Shown here in pieces: positions 43,942 to 54,582 of a DNA stretch of 64,000 nucleotides (position 1 is its first letter; every line of letters starts with the position of its first letter). The notes under the pieces are model-generated. The model worked only from the letters and a program-made list of their open reading frames with translations, searched no databases and was not told where the DNA came from. Position numbers and translations under genes: made by a program. The stretch is from Melastoma dodecandrum (lineage: Eukaryota > Streptophyta > Magnoliopsida > Myrtales > Melastomataceae): NCBI GenBank assembly GCA_029817715.1, contig JARUPY010000556.1, forward strand, positions 1 through 64,000, given 5' to 3'.

Positions 43942-46011
43942 CTAACAGCTCCTTTCATCAGGGAACTGATCGTGTCCGATTTCGTTGTCGTCCTCCTCCT
44001 CGCAGCTCCTTTCAACAGGGAAATGGTCACTGATGCCACAAAGAGCCATCAATATCCATACCAAAGTGATGAACTCGCCTCCTTCATTCAGCAGTCGGGC
44101 GTGGGAGTTGACTCTGCAATGACCGGCCGCATATGACAACAGCTCCACCCACACATTGTAAATGACCTCCCACCTATTGCTTTTCATACTCAGTTTCTGA
44201 GCCAACCTGCAGGAATCCTTCAACACTGAGAGGGTGTTGTCGTTCGTGTCTTTGGTGGTTTTACGAATGTTTGCAGTTTGCCTGAGAATCGATGAGCAGA
44301 ACTCCTGCATGGTCTGGGCCTTGTATTCCGTCCTTATCTTCTTTACCTCATCCCAGGTATCTTTGTACCTAACCTGGCTGCTGCTAGCGAACAAGGACAT
44401 CAACTTTGGTTGCCTGACCTGAAGATACATCATGTATTCCGACAATTTCTTACTATATCTCCTCTTCAAATTGCCATCATCATCATGTCCCTCCATGTTG
44501 ATGCAGATTTCGGTAGCAATGTGCCAGATTAAAAGGGTATCCTCGTACTCAAAGCCCTTGATGTAATTCATCAATTCATGATAGTCGCTTTCTTCAAGCG
44601 CCCGATCCCCCCGTGCTTCATATAAATCTCTCATCCTTGCCTCAACAAAGGGACCTGCAGCTTTTACCTTAATGTCATCGCATACAGCGTACCACAGCGT
44701 GCGATCAAAGCGTTCCCTGGGGGTGTGTATTTCTCCGACCAGTTTGTTCCACATAAAACCTGTTCAACATACAAGCATTGATATGTAAATCAGAACATGA
44801 GGAATTCGAGCCCCAATTAGTCGAAGATAAATCTTGGTCTTACCAAGCTTCTGGCCTCCTTTCGGCGGGAACTGATTGAAGCATTGGGACAACAGACTCA
44901 AAGACCCCATTTTCTCAGACCACGTCCTTTCGAGGAGGCGAAAGGCTGCCGATTCCACCGGGAGGAGTGATTGAACACAAGTAATCGCCCATACCATGAG
45001 AAGGGGAAGAAACCCTCCTTCCAAGGCCAACAGAAGCATTTCCTTTGAAGAGTAATCCATGAAATCACTTTCAGCTAACATCATTACATTAGCTACCTGG
45101 AGAATTAAAACTCCCACAAATAGTGCGTATGTGATTGCGATATCGACTCCACGGAACCCGTGCTTATCAACAAGGCAGAACAAAATGAAAGCCACCTGCA
45201 TGCTGTAATAGCTTATGCCACGGGCCAAAATTCCCAATATGGAAGTCGCCCCCTTCAGCTTCGTGTAGAAGAGTTCATACAGCATATTAAGCAAACTATT
45301 GATCATGGAACTTATTCTGTCCGAAGAATATTCCAAGATAAAACCTCGGCTCTTGTTGTATTCAAGAAGATCCGGCTTGACATCGGCGACAAGGCCGACA
45401 GCTATCTGGTGGAAGATTTTTTCATCCTCCAAATAATCCGGGACAGTAACTTTGTCTAGAGAATTTGTCTTCAGGTTCTCCAAGCTCGCGACATACAGCG
45501 CTCGGGTCCTCTCCCCGTAGTTGACCACACCAGCCGCGAATATCAGCACTGTGGGGGCCAGCAGCCTGTTGCCTTGGAGCGTCTTCATGAAGATGTACAG
45601 GAACGCTGAAACCTTGGTAACGAGACCGATGAGGTGACGGAGCCACAGGGCATTATCCTCCAAAGAGAAAGCGGTGATGCTGTCGGGACCCCCCAGGTGG
45701 ACTAGAAGAAAAGCCGCCCATAAGGCCAAGACGTCCGGGGGGGCTAGCGAGTCGTTGTTACCCGAGTTCCGGCAACCGGAGCTCGAGATCAGCCCAAATA
45801 CGAACAACGCGGCCGTGTCCGCTAGTAGGTAGGAAGACCAGACGAGGAATATGACGATGCGGTTGGAGGTCTTCTGCCTAAAAGGTGCAACAAGAGTGAG
45901 GATGAGCTGCAAACACAGGCTCAGGATCATGCAACCTCGGATATTCCAAAAGCTCCAATGGTTCTGCAAGGCCGCGACGATGGAGGTATAATCCATGGCC
46001 TGAGAGGGCAA
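43942..46011 (-). CDS. DUF4220-DUF594 membrane protein (intact, two exons)
   Basis: Exon 1 is 46011-44844 and exon 2 is 44759-43942. The 84-bp intron is GTAAGA...AACAG in phase 1, giving 661 residues (1986 nt with stop). Residues ~20-390 hold repeated hydrophobic segments (CMILSLCLQLILTLVAPF, IVIFLVWSSYLLADTAALFV, ALFVGVLILQVANVMML) and family words FLLVHLGGPDSITAFSLEDN and LIWHIATEICIN. Near the C-terminus ELLSYAAGHCR and ARLLNEGGEFITLVW form the DUF594 block. The family is plant-specific and multicopy, and its function is not known. Membrane location is inferred. The tail repeats a ~22-residue unit (FPVERSCEEEDD, then FPDERSC). A TAG ends the frame inside the repeat, with a decayed third unit beyond. 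The gene is the best-preserved member of the local cluster. Confidence 0.9.
44760..44843 (-). other. Intron of the DUF4220-DUF594 gene (84 bp)
   Basis: Minus strand GTAAGACC...TTGAACAG. An intron at the same place and phase is visible in the copy at 62471-64000 (GTAAAAG...GATAGCAG) and in the fragment at 29200-29913. Confidence 0.85.
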
Positions 46012-46754
46012 GAGGCCAAAGAGGAAGAAGGAGGATGAAGAAGAAGATGGATTAAAAGTATTGACAAAAATTGGAGATAATACAACAAATTAGTAGCAAG
46101 AAAAGTTGGTTCATACTGAACATCCCTCCCTAATCATTTCTCTTTTATTAAATAAACAAATAATAAAAAACAATTTTGGACCGTTTGGTGGATCGTGTCA
46201 TCAACTTGCAGCAAATCATTTATATATTATAAAGTCCCATGCCTGCTCAGAAATTGTCGTTTAGTTATTATACCACATCAGGGACAACCTTTACACTCTG
46301 TTCAATGCATAGAGGTATTAAACATAAATTATTTTTACCCTTTGAAAGAAACAAAGCCTTACAATATATTATATATTTCATTTGATTGATGTTTATTTAT
46401 TTATTATTTTAATATCTATTTTATCGTGTTTCTCAAGTTATTTCATTTGATTGATGTAATTTTTTTGGTGTCTATTTAATTGAATTGCAGTTACCCATAA
46501 AATAAAACACAATTGCCTTTTAGTGGCAGGAAAGTGATACAAAGGGCACGTGCTGTGCTGCTGAAGCCAAGAAAATGTTAATATTACTCTAAGTTTCCTT
46601 TTCAATTTATAGATAAGCTTGATGTATAAAAAAAAAAGAAGAAGATCGCAGCATCTACTTCAAGATTCAACACCCAGTTACTTCAATTAGTCCCCGTGTT
46701 CTTCGAATGGGTCCCTTAATTGTTGAGAGGGTTTACCCCGTGTTCTTCGACACT
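46012..46754. other. Upstream region of the DUF4220-DUF594 gene
   Basis: AT-rich. 46040-46330 resembles 28770-29060 upstream of the fragment at 28740 (shared GCCTGCTCAGAAAT and TTGTTCAATGCA-like words), so it likely contains the promoter. No TATA box could be chosen with confidence. Confidence 0.45.
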
Positions 46755-47445
46755 TGTTACTATTTACGAAATTTGTTAGTAGTCTTGACTTTAACATTTA
46801 GTGTCGAGATAAAATGGTAATTTCACAGTAATATTAGGTTTGTAAATAGGTTCGGGTTTCACTGTTCGAATTAGTAAATTACTAAACCTTTTAGTAACAC
46901 TTTACAAAATTTTTATGTAAAATCATGTAGAAATCAGTAAACATTTACGAAACTCATACAACTTTACTGACACTTTTACTAACTCAAAAAGTATTTTACT
47001 AAATATCACAACAAAATTAGTAAACTATTACTAATTTTAGTTATGTTTTACGAAATAAAAAAAGTAATTTTTATTAAAAGTGAACAGTAAAAAAATTAGT
47101 AAATATTACTAAAAAATTAATAAATCCGATGAAAAAGTGAAAAATTTTACTAACAAAAATTAATAATAATTACTAAACTTGAACAGTAAATTTTTAGTAT
47201 TTACTAAATATATTAAGAATTCTCCCGTATTTTTAGTAAACGATTACTAAAAAAATGTGGAAATTACTTCAAATAAATGGATAAAAATACTAAACATAGT
47301 TTTCGTAAAATTTACTAAAAATGTATAGTAATAAAATTAGTAAAATTTATAAACTTTTTACTAATTATGTCGTCTTTTTACTAAAAAGGTGATTTTTTAG
47401 TAAAACTTACTAAAAAATAAATAAAATTAGTAAACTATGTAATCG
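46755..47445. repeat. Low-complexity field of TTTACTAAA / TTTAGTAAA words
   Basis: Dozens of ACTAA and TTAGT words on both strands, with no fixed period, over about 690 bp of very AT-rich DNA. No open frame. Flanking DNA lacks the pattern. Confidence 0.7.
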
Positions 47446-48293
47446 TTACGTGCACGTGTCGTTAATCGCTTAATGTATGTCCTACCAAGTGCTATTTTCT
47501 TTTTTGTTTTTTTTGTAATCGAGGCGTAAGCCTGAAAATCTCCTGAGCAGCTTCGTCCCCTTTGTCCAGCCCAACTTCTTGTCTCCCGGCCTCTCCTTTC
47601 TTGATCAACCCAAGCCCATTTGCATCTTGCTCCTCAAATTCCATTTCTAACTTCATGGATTCGCTTCTGTTAGCTTCATCATCAATCCCTCTATTCGCTT
47701 GGACTGGTTCCTGCCACCTTTTGCCATGCATCAATACCCCTCCCATCCCATGAAAACACCCTTGTCCTCAAAGCAGGAAACTTATTTTTAGAGGTTAAAA
47801 GCACCCAATACACTATTTAGGGTGTGTTACTGAGTTGCCCGCAGCCGACGATCACCACCACCATCGTCATCATCGTTGCGAAGGAGAAACTGAAGGAAGA
47901 TTAATTTCCTTTCGAACTCTCTGTTCTTTGGGGGGGATTAAACTAAGCAGAAACTGGAGGAAGGGCTTGAGAATCGCAGTCGGTCTTGTTTGTTCCACAG
48001 TAAGAAAAGGTCAGACGCTTGATCGGAATTTGGATACACTGCAGCAGCTTCCGCAATGTGGTCAACGCCAACCACGGCGACTTGATCGGCGTCCTCGACC
48101 CATTGCGGCACCCTCAACGCGCCTACAGCCACTTGATCGGCATTTGGATCTTCCGCAATGTTATTGTCAACCGCAGCGACTTTATGGAATTCCCCACCGT
48201 CACAAAGTTAATGTATAATTTGCACCACTATACACCATAGATTTAAGAATGTACCCCATCATTACAGGCTTAATCATTTCATCGTCTCATTAG
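47446..48293. other. Flank left of the Gypsy element
   Basis: A minus-strand frame at 47492-47746 (GVLMHGKRWQEPVQ) resembles the linker after integrase in some plant Gypsy elements, but weakly. 47990-48240 holds a plus-strand stretch with twice-repeated LIGIWI and FRNV words that I do not recognise. Confidence 0.3.
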
Positions 48294-48298
48294 GGGAC
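48294..48298. other. Target-site duplication GGGAC (left)
   Basis: Identical to 60980-60984. Confidence 0.95.
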
Positions 48299-49266
48299 TG
48301 TTCGCGTAGGAAACGGACCACGTCGGAAATATTTGGCAATTGGACTCACAGGGAATTGTATGTAGTCGCCAGAAAGATGAATTTCAATGATAAAAGATAC
48401 GGCTGTTACAAATTCAAAGTTTTACAAAAGTAAACAAACGCTTACAGCCATAAAAAATGAAGGAAAAATGGTGGTACGGATGATGGAGGCGCTGTAGACT
48501 TGCTGCTGGAGGTGCGACTGGAGATGACGTCACTGCTGACACCGTAGACTCGCTGCTGACGTCGTAGACTTGCTACAGTGCGCTGTGCCGTAGACTTGTG
48601 TGACGGTAGAAGTGCTGGCGGAAGGTTGTTGCCCCGGTTACGGTTGCTCGCCGGGACGGTGGAAGTGCTGGCGGAGGGTTGTTGCCCGGGTTACGGTTGC
48701 TCGCTGGGAAAGTGGAAGTGCTGGCGGAGGGTTGTTGCCCCGGTTACGGTTGCTCGCCGGGACGGTGGAAGTGCTGGCGGAGGATGATCACCAGAGCTAC
48801 GGTTGCTCACTCTGGTGTTGAAGGTAGTGACCAAATAACCCAGGCCGAGGTATCTACTAAAATCTAAGGGTGACGAGCAATGCAAATATGTGTTTGGCTG
48901 ATTGATCGTGTCCTTTTTAAGAAGAGTCTGCTCCCCTTTTGTACTAAATCTCAATAGATCTTTGTACGCTGCACACGTCCCGAAAGAATCCCTTGAATCA
49001 TGGCTCGATCTTCACTCCTCTCCAGGGATCTCGGAGTTTGTTTTCCTTAGAGATTCTTCTAACCTCCACTTAGTGAGATCGTGTGTGGGACGTGTCCAGA
49101 TGAGTTGTAGACATAGCTCACACTCATATTTAAAAAGGGTTTTAGACTTAGGCTGTTACGGACTGATATTTTGGCTCAGTCGACGGGCTGTAGACTTAGC
49201 TAAAGCCCGTGTTCTAATATGGGCTGTAGACTTACCACAGGCCCAGAGTATCTTATTGTGTCAACA
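48299..49266 (-). repeat. 3' LTR of the Gypsy element
   Basis: It is 968 bp and matches 60012-60979. It contains three full units and a partial fourth of a 53-bp GC-rich repeat (GTGCTGGCGGAGGGTTGTTG start) at 48612-48790. On the plus strand a TATTTAAAAAG word at about 49119 could serve as a TATA box for the antisense gene downstream. Confidence 0.95.
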
Positions 49267-49286
49267 TAAGCCTCCCCTCTTTTGCT
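49267..49286 (-). other. Polypurine tract of the Gypsy element
   Basis: Minus strand AGCAAAAGAGGGGAGGCTTA, directly adjoining the 3' LTR. Confidence 0.85.
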
Positions 49287-50932
49287 AAGGCGATTTTCCG
49301 TCGCCTGAGCACAGTGACTATTTTTTGGTTTAAAAAAAACATTTCGTTTTCCCTCCTTTAACTTACGTCCTTTGCCTCGACTTCTTCCTCTCCAAGAAAC
49401 CTCTGTTTTCCTTGAAACCCTAACTTCTTTCCAAAGAAAAACCCTGATGTCGACTCTTGGCTCCTTTCAGTGGCACCAACAACGTGCCGGCCCCGCTAGT
49501 ATCGTTACTACTATAGACGGCGAGGGTTTAACCCTTGGTCCTGTTCTTGGCACCCAACTTTTCCCGGACCCTGTACCTTATGAGTATCTGATGACGGCAT
49601 TCCAGATTCCTATCTGCCGGGCAGACTTCGTCGATCCCCTCAACTGGGAAGACAAGAGCAGCTTCCTCTGCTTTCCTTCCGTAGAGAAAGCCCTATTTCG
49701 CCAGTGGTTTACTTGTTGGCTGGAGAAACTGTAGGGCAAACTCAAGACATGCGGCCTTTGGTCATTCATGAAGATCACCATGCTGGGGAAGCATTGCGAC
49801 CCAAGTGTATGTGCCAGTCTACTCCCTCTCTGGAATAGCGAGGTGAACTGCTTCTATCTGCCGGAAGGTCCCATGACTATTACTCTAGAAGATATTTATT
49901 TTCTGACTGAGAGTAGTGTGGCTGGAGCCCCCGTTCGCTTGTATTCTTTGGATGGTGATTATCATCCTAAGGAGATGCTACAGATTCAGAACGTAGCAGA
50001 GAGGCACCTTAAGATGATTGAGGGCCAGTCTACCGCTGTCTGGGGCAAGGCTGAGGAGGTTGAATTCCTCAGCATCTGGTTGAGCAAGTACGTTTACTGC
50101 TTTGCTGGCAAGAGGGTACCGAAGCTTGTATACGGGATTGCCAACTTCCTGTGCACGGCGAAGAGCAGGGTGGCTTAGGCACCATTCTTGTTGGGCATTA
50201 TTTACCAGAGCCTTTACAAGAACAGCGCATCTGCCCAGCCTTTTCCGAAATATCCAGCCGATGGCCTTCTTTGGATGGTGCATCTTTGGGCATGCATATG
50301 GCTTCCAGGACTCTCTGGGTAGCCCCCCAGCGTCGCGAAGGATAGTTGTTATGGGATCCACATGCTCAAGTCTTGCTGCCAATCGAAGGATCAATGGCTG
50401 TGGGCCTCTGTTACGGGGCACATAAAACACCTGGTCGACATCGACCGGAGTGAACGCCGCGACTGGCACCCATTCCCAGCTGATCATGCCATCAACAAGC
50501 GCCGGAAGAAGCTGGAGCCGAGTGTTTACTGGGACTCTGTTCTTACTAGCAGAGTCTTACCCTGCGCAACAGAATCGGGCTTCAGCTTCGAGTTCTATAA
50601 CCCTCAGCTATGCGCAAGGCAATTGGGTTTTGTCCAGAGCTCTGCAGTCCCATACTTTGACGATTCCAATATGGTTTCTAGGAGTAGCTATGTCCTTTCT
50701 AAGGATTCCCTCCAGGCAGCGGTGGATCTCCTATTAAGGAAGACGGAGCTTCGGCATACGGAGTTCCCTCTCAAGAGCACCATGGTCTACGTCACTGAAG
50801 CTTTTTCTTATCAGTGGTCGTTAACCTTTAAAGCTCTTCGCAGTAAGATGAGGTTCCTGGACATCTCTACAGAGCCGGACCTACATCTCTCCACCGATAT
50901 GAAGCTAAAGGCCGGTTGGCGCGTACCAGCTG

Positions 50933-50985
50933 GTAAGATCTTGCAGCTTTCCTTTTAAAACAAATGTTTGTTTTCCGAGTTTCAG
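50933..50985 (+). other. Intron 1 of the antisense gene (53 bp)
   Basis: GTAAGATC...GAGTTTCAG. The codon split G|CA is restored and the frame runs into ATG 50988. It is short for a plant intron, but both signals are canonical. Confidence 0.6.
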
Positions 50986-51289
50986 CAATGGAGGGTGAAA
51001 AATCTAGATCTGGAGGAGGTACTCCTTCAGAGACGAGCCCTACTCCTCCAGCCAGTCGCTCGACTCGCACACAACGGCGAGTTCCTGTGAAGAAGGTTGT
51101 GAAGCCCGAGGCCGAGGACTTGCCTCCTACCTCATCAAAGAAACGCGGGAAACGGAAGATGCCTTCCCCTCCAAACTCGGATTCTGACGAAATCCCCATT
51201 TCCCAGATGCAGAAGCAGGCGATACTTACCTCATCTGGGCCTCAGATTCCAAGTCCGGTGGCTGCCCAATCGATTACTCCACCTCCAGA

Positions 51290-51359
51290 GTATGTATCAT
51301 TCCTTTGCTATTAATGGCCATTTTTGTCAACTCTCATAATACTTGCTCTTTCGCTTTAG
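51290..51359 (+). other. Intron 2 of the antisense gene (70 bp)
   Basis: GTATGTATC...CGCTTTAG. Codon GA|G is restored, leading into HSLALVPLVCL. Confidence 0.75.
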
Positions 51360-51426
51360 GCACTCACTGGCTTTAGTACCTTTGGTCTGCCTATCGCCGG
51401 AAACACCATCAGAGCATGAGATGGAT

Positions 51427-51493
51427 GTAAGTCTTTCTTTGCTGCTTCCTTTCCCTTTAATGCTTTGATGTCTAATCTCTTTTCCGCTCACAG
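51427..51493 (+). other. Intron 3 of the antisense gene (67 bp)
   Basis: GTAAGTCTTTC...CGCTCACAG, phase 0, leading into VTSLPIPQLLAL, which is in frame with the long last exon. Confidence 0.8.
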
Positions 51494-52527
51494 GTTACCT
51501 CCCTCCCCATTCCTCAGTTGCTAGCGCTCACAGAGGGAGATGATGTTATTGTCGGGGGGGAAGTCGCAGCGCAGGAGGAGAAGATAGATGCTCCTGAAGC
51601 CACTCCTCTTGGTGCCGTAGACTCTACTGTGTCTACAGCGGACGTTACGACTCAAGAGGGGGCAATCGGTTCAGGAGCTGATCCTGGTATTGATACCCAA
51701 CCAGCTGCAACGGCTGTCGCTTCTCCTCCTACCCATCCTCTGAATACACCTTCCGGTGAAAGCGCATCAAGCGGGGTCAGCGATTACACTCGTATTATGG
51801 AGAACGTGGACCGTATCGCGAAGTTGCTTTGCTATGAAACCTTCTCTGAAGCTCTCTTTAAGGAGCTACAGGACTACGTCGCAGAGATACAAGGTTCTCC
51901 AACAGCTAGTGTGCAGATGCTGGCCGCCTGCGAGGAATTCAGGTCGCAATTTTGGACTGAGTGGTCAGTCTATCAGGATGAACTCAAGGCTCACCAGGAA
52001 GCTAAATACCAGATCCTTGAGAAGCTGGCTGCTTAGTCGCAGGAGGTGGATGACATCCGACTCCTCCGGGACCAAAAGGAAGACATGTCCCAGCAACTCC
52101 TTCGAGTCCAAAAACGACTACAGGAGCTCTTGGCCCTTGAGAAAGAACTCAAGGAACGGGTCGCCGTGGTGGACTCCCTGTTCGTTGAGCGGACTACACA
52201 TACTTCTGCGCAGCAGGACCAGGACGAATTGATGTCTTGGTACCGTCGGAAGAATGAGTTCACCCTCAAGCGCAACCGTGCCAAGGTTTTGACTCTTCTG
52301 TTTGTGGAGGCGACCGGTTCGATTTCCAGGCCTGGCACGAGATTGAGCCTGCGACTCACTCCGCGCTGAGGTTTTTTTCTCTTTTCATATTTTTTCCGGT
52401 TGTAGACAGCAGGTCGCAGGGATGACACCCTATAAACAAACTCAGTCCACGACCGAGTGTTCAATTTATTTATACTATTTTTTTATGATGTAGACAATAT
52501 TCAGAGCACAAATTTGCAAGTCTACAA

Positions 52528-53619
52528 TTACGTTGACATTTCTCTTTGTGCAATTTCTTTAAAAATGGCTGGGAAACGCTTATCTAATACCTTCCTATGG
52601 GATTTCCAAATGGTCTTTCTGTATTGCTTCAAATACTTGCCATTAATTTTCAACGGTTGCTTAACTCCTTCGAGCATCGACAACCTATAACTATTCGTTG
52701 AATAGGCTTCGATTACCCGATATGGTCCCTCCCAATTTGGGGACCATTTCCCTAATACCTGATCCTTGGATTTTAGTGGCAACACCATCTTCCACACCAA
52801 GTCGCCAATACTGAAGTGTTTATGGACTACCTTTTTATTGTAGTATCGGGCTATTCTTTGTTTGTGTGCTTCTAATATGTCTACAACTTCTAACCTTTTC
52901 TTCTCTAATTCCTCTAGAGCTATATACATAGCTTCATCTTGTAGACTTGAATGTGCAACGCGAAGCGACTTGTACCTCATTTCTATGGGTAAAATCGCAT
53001 CATGCCCGTAGACTAATGCGAATGGCGCTTCTCCAGTGCCTTCTCGCTTAGTGACTCTTAGAGCCCATAGGGTATCATTTAACATCTCATGCCATTTTTT
53101 CGGATTACACCCAATCATCTTTTGGATGTTGTTTTTTATCAGCTTATTAGATGCTTCAGCCTGCCCATTCGCTTGAGGGTAATATGGGGTAGAGTTCGAA
53201 ATTGCGAAGCCAAATTCTTCGGCGAATTCTTTTACTTCGGCATTATTAAAAGCCGTCCCATTGTCTACAACGATGTTTTGAGGAATGCCAAAGCGGTAGA
53301 TGATGTAAGTTCGCAAGAAATCGATTACTTCACTGTGGTCAATTTTCTTGTAGACTTGGGCTTCTATCCACTTAGTGAAGTAGTCTGTTGCGACTAAGAT
53401 GAACGCGTCCCCTCGACTAGAGTGGGGGTGAATTTCTCCTATTATATCTAAAGCCCAAGTTCTAAAAGGCCAAGGTTTGATTATGGGAATCAGGTCAGTC
53501 GCTGGTGCACGGGTTGACGGGCCGTGTCGCTGGCAATCTTGACACCCCCTAGCCATTTCAATACAGTTTTTCATCATTGATGGCCAATAAAACCCGTGTC
53601 TCCAAATAATCCAGCACAT
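52528..53619 (-). CDS. Gypsy integrase (C-terminal 363 residues of pol)
   Basis: Catalyses insertion of the element cDNA. The frame starts within the zinc-binding region (WRHGFYWPSM, CQDCQRHGP) and carries the DDE core: WALDIIGEI, then VVDNGTAFNN, then PQANGQAEASNK. The C-terminal part has IGDLVWKMVLP and WSPNWEGPYRVIE, as in other Gypsy integrases. I see no chromodomain, consistent with a Tat-type element. It is continuous in frame with the upstream pol except for TAG 53632-53634. Confidence 0.9.
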   Translation of the reverse strand: MCWIIWRHGFYWPSMMKNCIEMARGCQDCQRHGPSTRAPATDLIPIIKPWPFRTWALDIIGEIHPHSSRGDAFILVATDYFTKWIEAQVYKKIDHSEVIDFLRTYIIYRFGIPQNIVVDNGTAFNNAEVKEFAEEFGFAISNSTPYYPQANGQAEASNKLIKNNIQKMIGCNPKKWHEMLNDTLWALRVTKREGTGEAPFALVYGHDAILPIEMRYKSLRVAHSSLQDEAMYIALEELEKKRLEVVDILEAHKQRIARYYNKKVVHKHFSIGDLVWKMVLPLKSKDQVLGKWSPNWEGPYRVIEAYSTNSYRLSMLEGVKQPLKINGKYLKQYRKTIWKSHRKVLDKRFPAIFKEIAQREMST

Positions 53620-53631
53620 TTTAATTCCCGA

Positions 53632-54582
53632 CTAATGCGATCCACAGAGTCCTTCATGGGATTCTAATATTATTGAGGTGGCTTCTTCTAAGTCTACACA
53701 CCTCAAGAGTACCCCGTTAGTATCTTTCTTATAGAGGACACCATCTAGAAGAATATACGTTAGTGCCTGGACTTTAATTCGCTGTTTAACCTTTCGACTC
53801 GGATCAGAGAGAAAATCTATGATTGGTTTTCTCCAATCTTCGTCTTGCTTCATTATGTCTATAGCCATGACATTATTTCTTGACCGCAAATGCGACTCTA
53901 TTTCTATCAAATCCCTTGGGTCAACTTTTCCTTTATAACATGAGGCAAGTTGTGCCAAGTTATTAGCTACTCTATTTTCGTCACGGCTTATGAAATGAAA
54001 AGTTATATTTTCAAAGCGTGCGACCAGCTGCCGAACTATATCCAGGTAAGGTCGCAACTTCTCTTGACACAAACACGCCTCATTCACTTGGTTGATAACC
54101 AACTAGGAATCGCCCTTGACTCGAACTCGCTTTGCTTTTAATGACAGGAGTTCTTTTAGCAATGTTATCAACGCTTCATACTCAGTAGCGTTGTTGGTTG
54201 ACAATTCATATAAACGAAAAGCCAAACTAATGTCTTTGCCCATAGGAGATATTATATGGACTCCTATCCCCGCTCCGTTTCTTGTGGATGAACCATCAAA
54301 CCACACCTGCCAGACATCGTCGATTTTTTCCTCTTGATCTACCGACAAATCCGGGTCATGATCTACTAGGAAATCAGCTAATACCTGTCCTTTAACCGAC
54401 TGCTGGGATTTGTATCTCAAATCATACGGGGAAAGAATTAAGCTCCATTTGCTGACACGTCCGGCTAATAATGGACTTTCAAAGAAATATTTAATTATGG
54501 GCGACTTAGACACCACGTAGACTTCCCTGTTCCCAATGTAGTGTCTAAGTTTCATTACTGCATAGAATACCGACAAGCACAA
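53632..54582 (-). pseudogene. Gypsy RNase H and integrase zinc-finger region
   Basis: The frame 54103-54582 shows RNase H words (VWFDGSSTRNGAGIG, NNATEYEALI) following a second RNase-H-like linker (SKSPIIKYFFESPLLAGRVS). After TAG 54103-54105 it continues in the same frame (LVINQVNEACLC, NRVANNLAQLA, DGVLYKK) to TAG 53632-53634. Both stops replace probable Gln codons. Tat elements carry a duplicated RNase H, and this layout is compatible with that. Confidence 0.8.

Larger units (their letters stand above)
49447..52369 (+). pseudogene. Antisense plant-mobile-domain-like gene with introns inside the Gypsy element
   Basis: On the strand opposite gag-pol. It starts at ATG 49447 after a CT-rich, AAACCCTAA-containing leader. 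Part 1 (to 50178) reads FCFPSVEKALFRQWF and VNCFYLPEGPMTITLEDIYF, like the plant mobile domain. The reading frame shifts between about 50160 and 50362 (GLGTILVGHYL in another frame). Part 2 (50362-50932) has DWHPFPADHAIN. Then come introns at 50933-50985, 51290-51359 and 51427-51493, each GT-AG and each in phase, joining a Pro/Ser/Lys-rich region and a long last exon (51494-52369). The last exon is acidic, then coiled-coil-like (QLLRVQKRLQELLALEKELK). TAGs at 49732-49734 and 52034-52036 and the frameshift break this copy. Additional ORFs after pol, often antisense, are known in the Tat lineage. Their role is unknown. Confidence 0.75.

Noticed and set aside
48578..48821. Repeated Gly/Arg/Cys-rich small frames in the Gypsy LTRs (also 60291-60534)
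   Set aside because: They are the 53-bp minisatellite read in three frames, with the same words appearing in each. Not a protein.
50102..50425. Plus-strand frame of 107 codons within the antisense gene
   Set aside because: It overlaps the damaged stretch where the plant-mobile-domain-like frame shifts. Part may belong to that gene, but as a separate gene it has no support.
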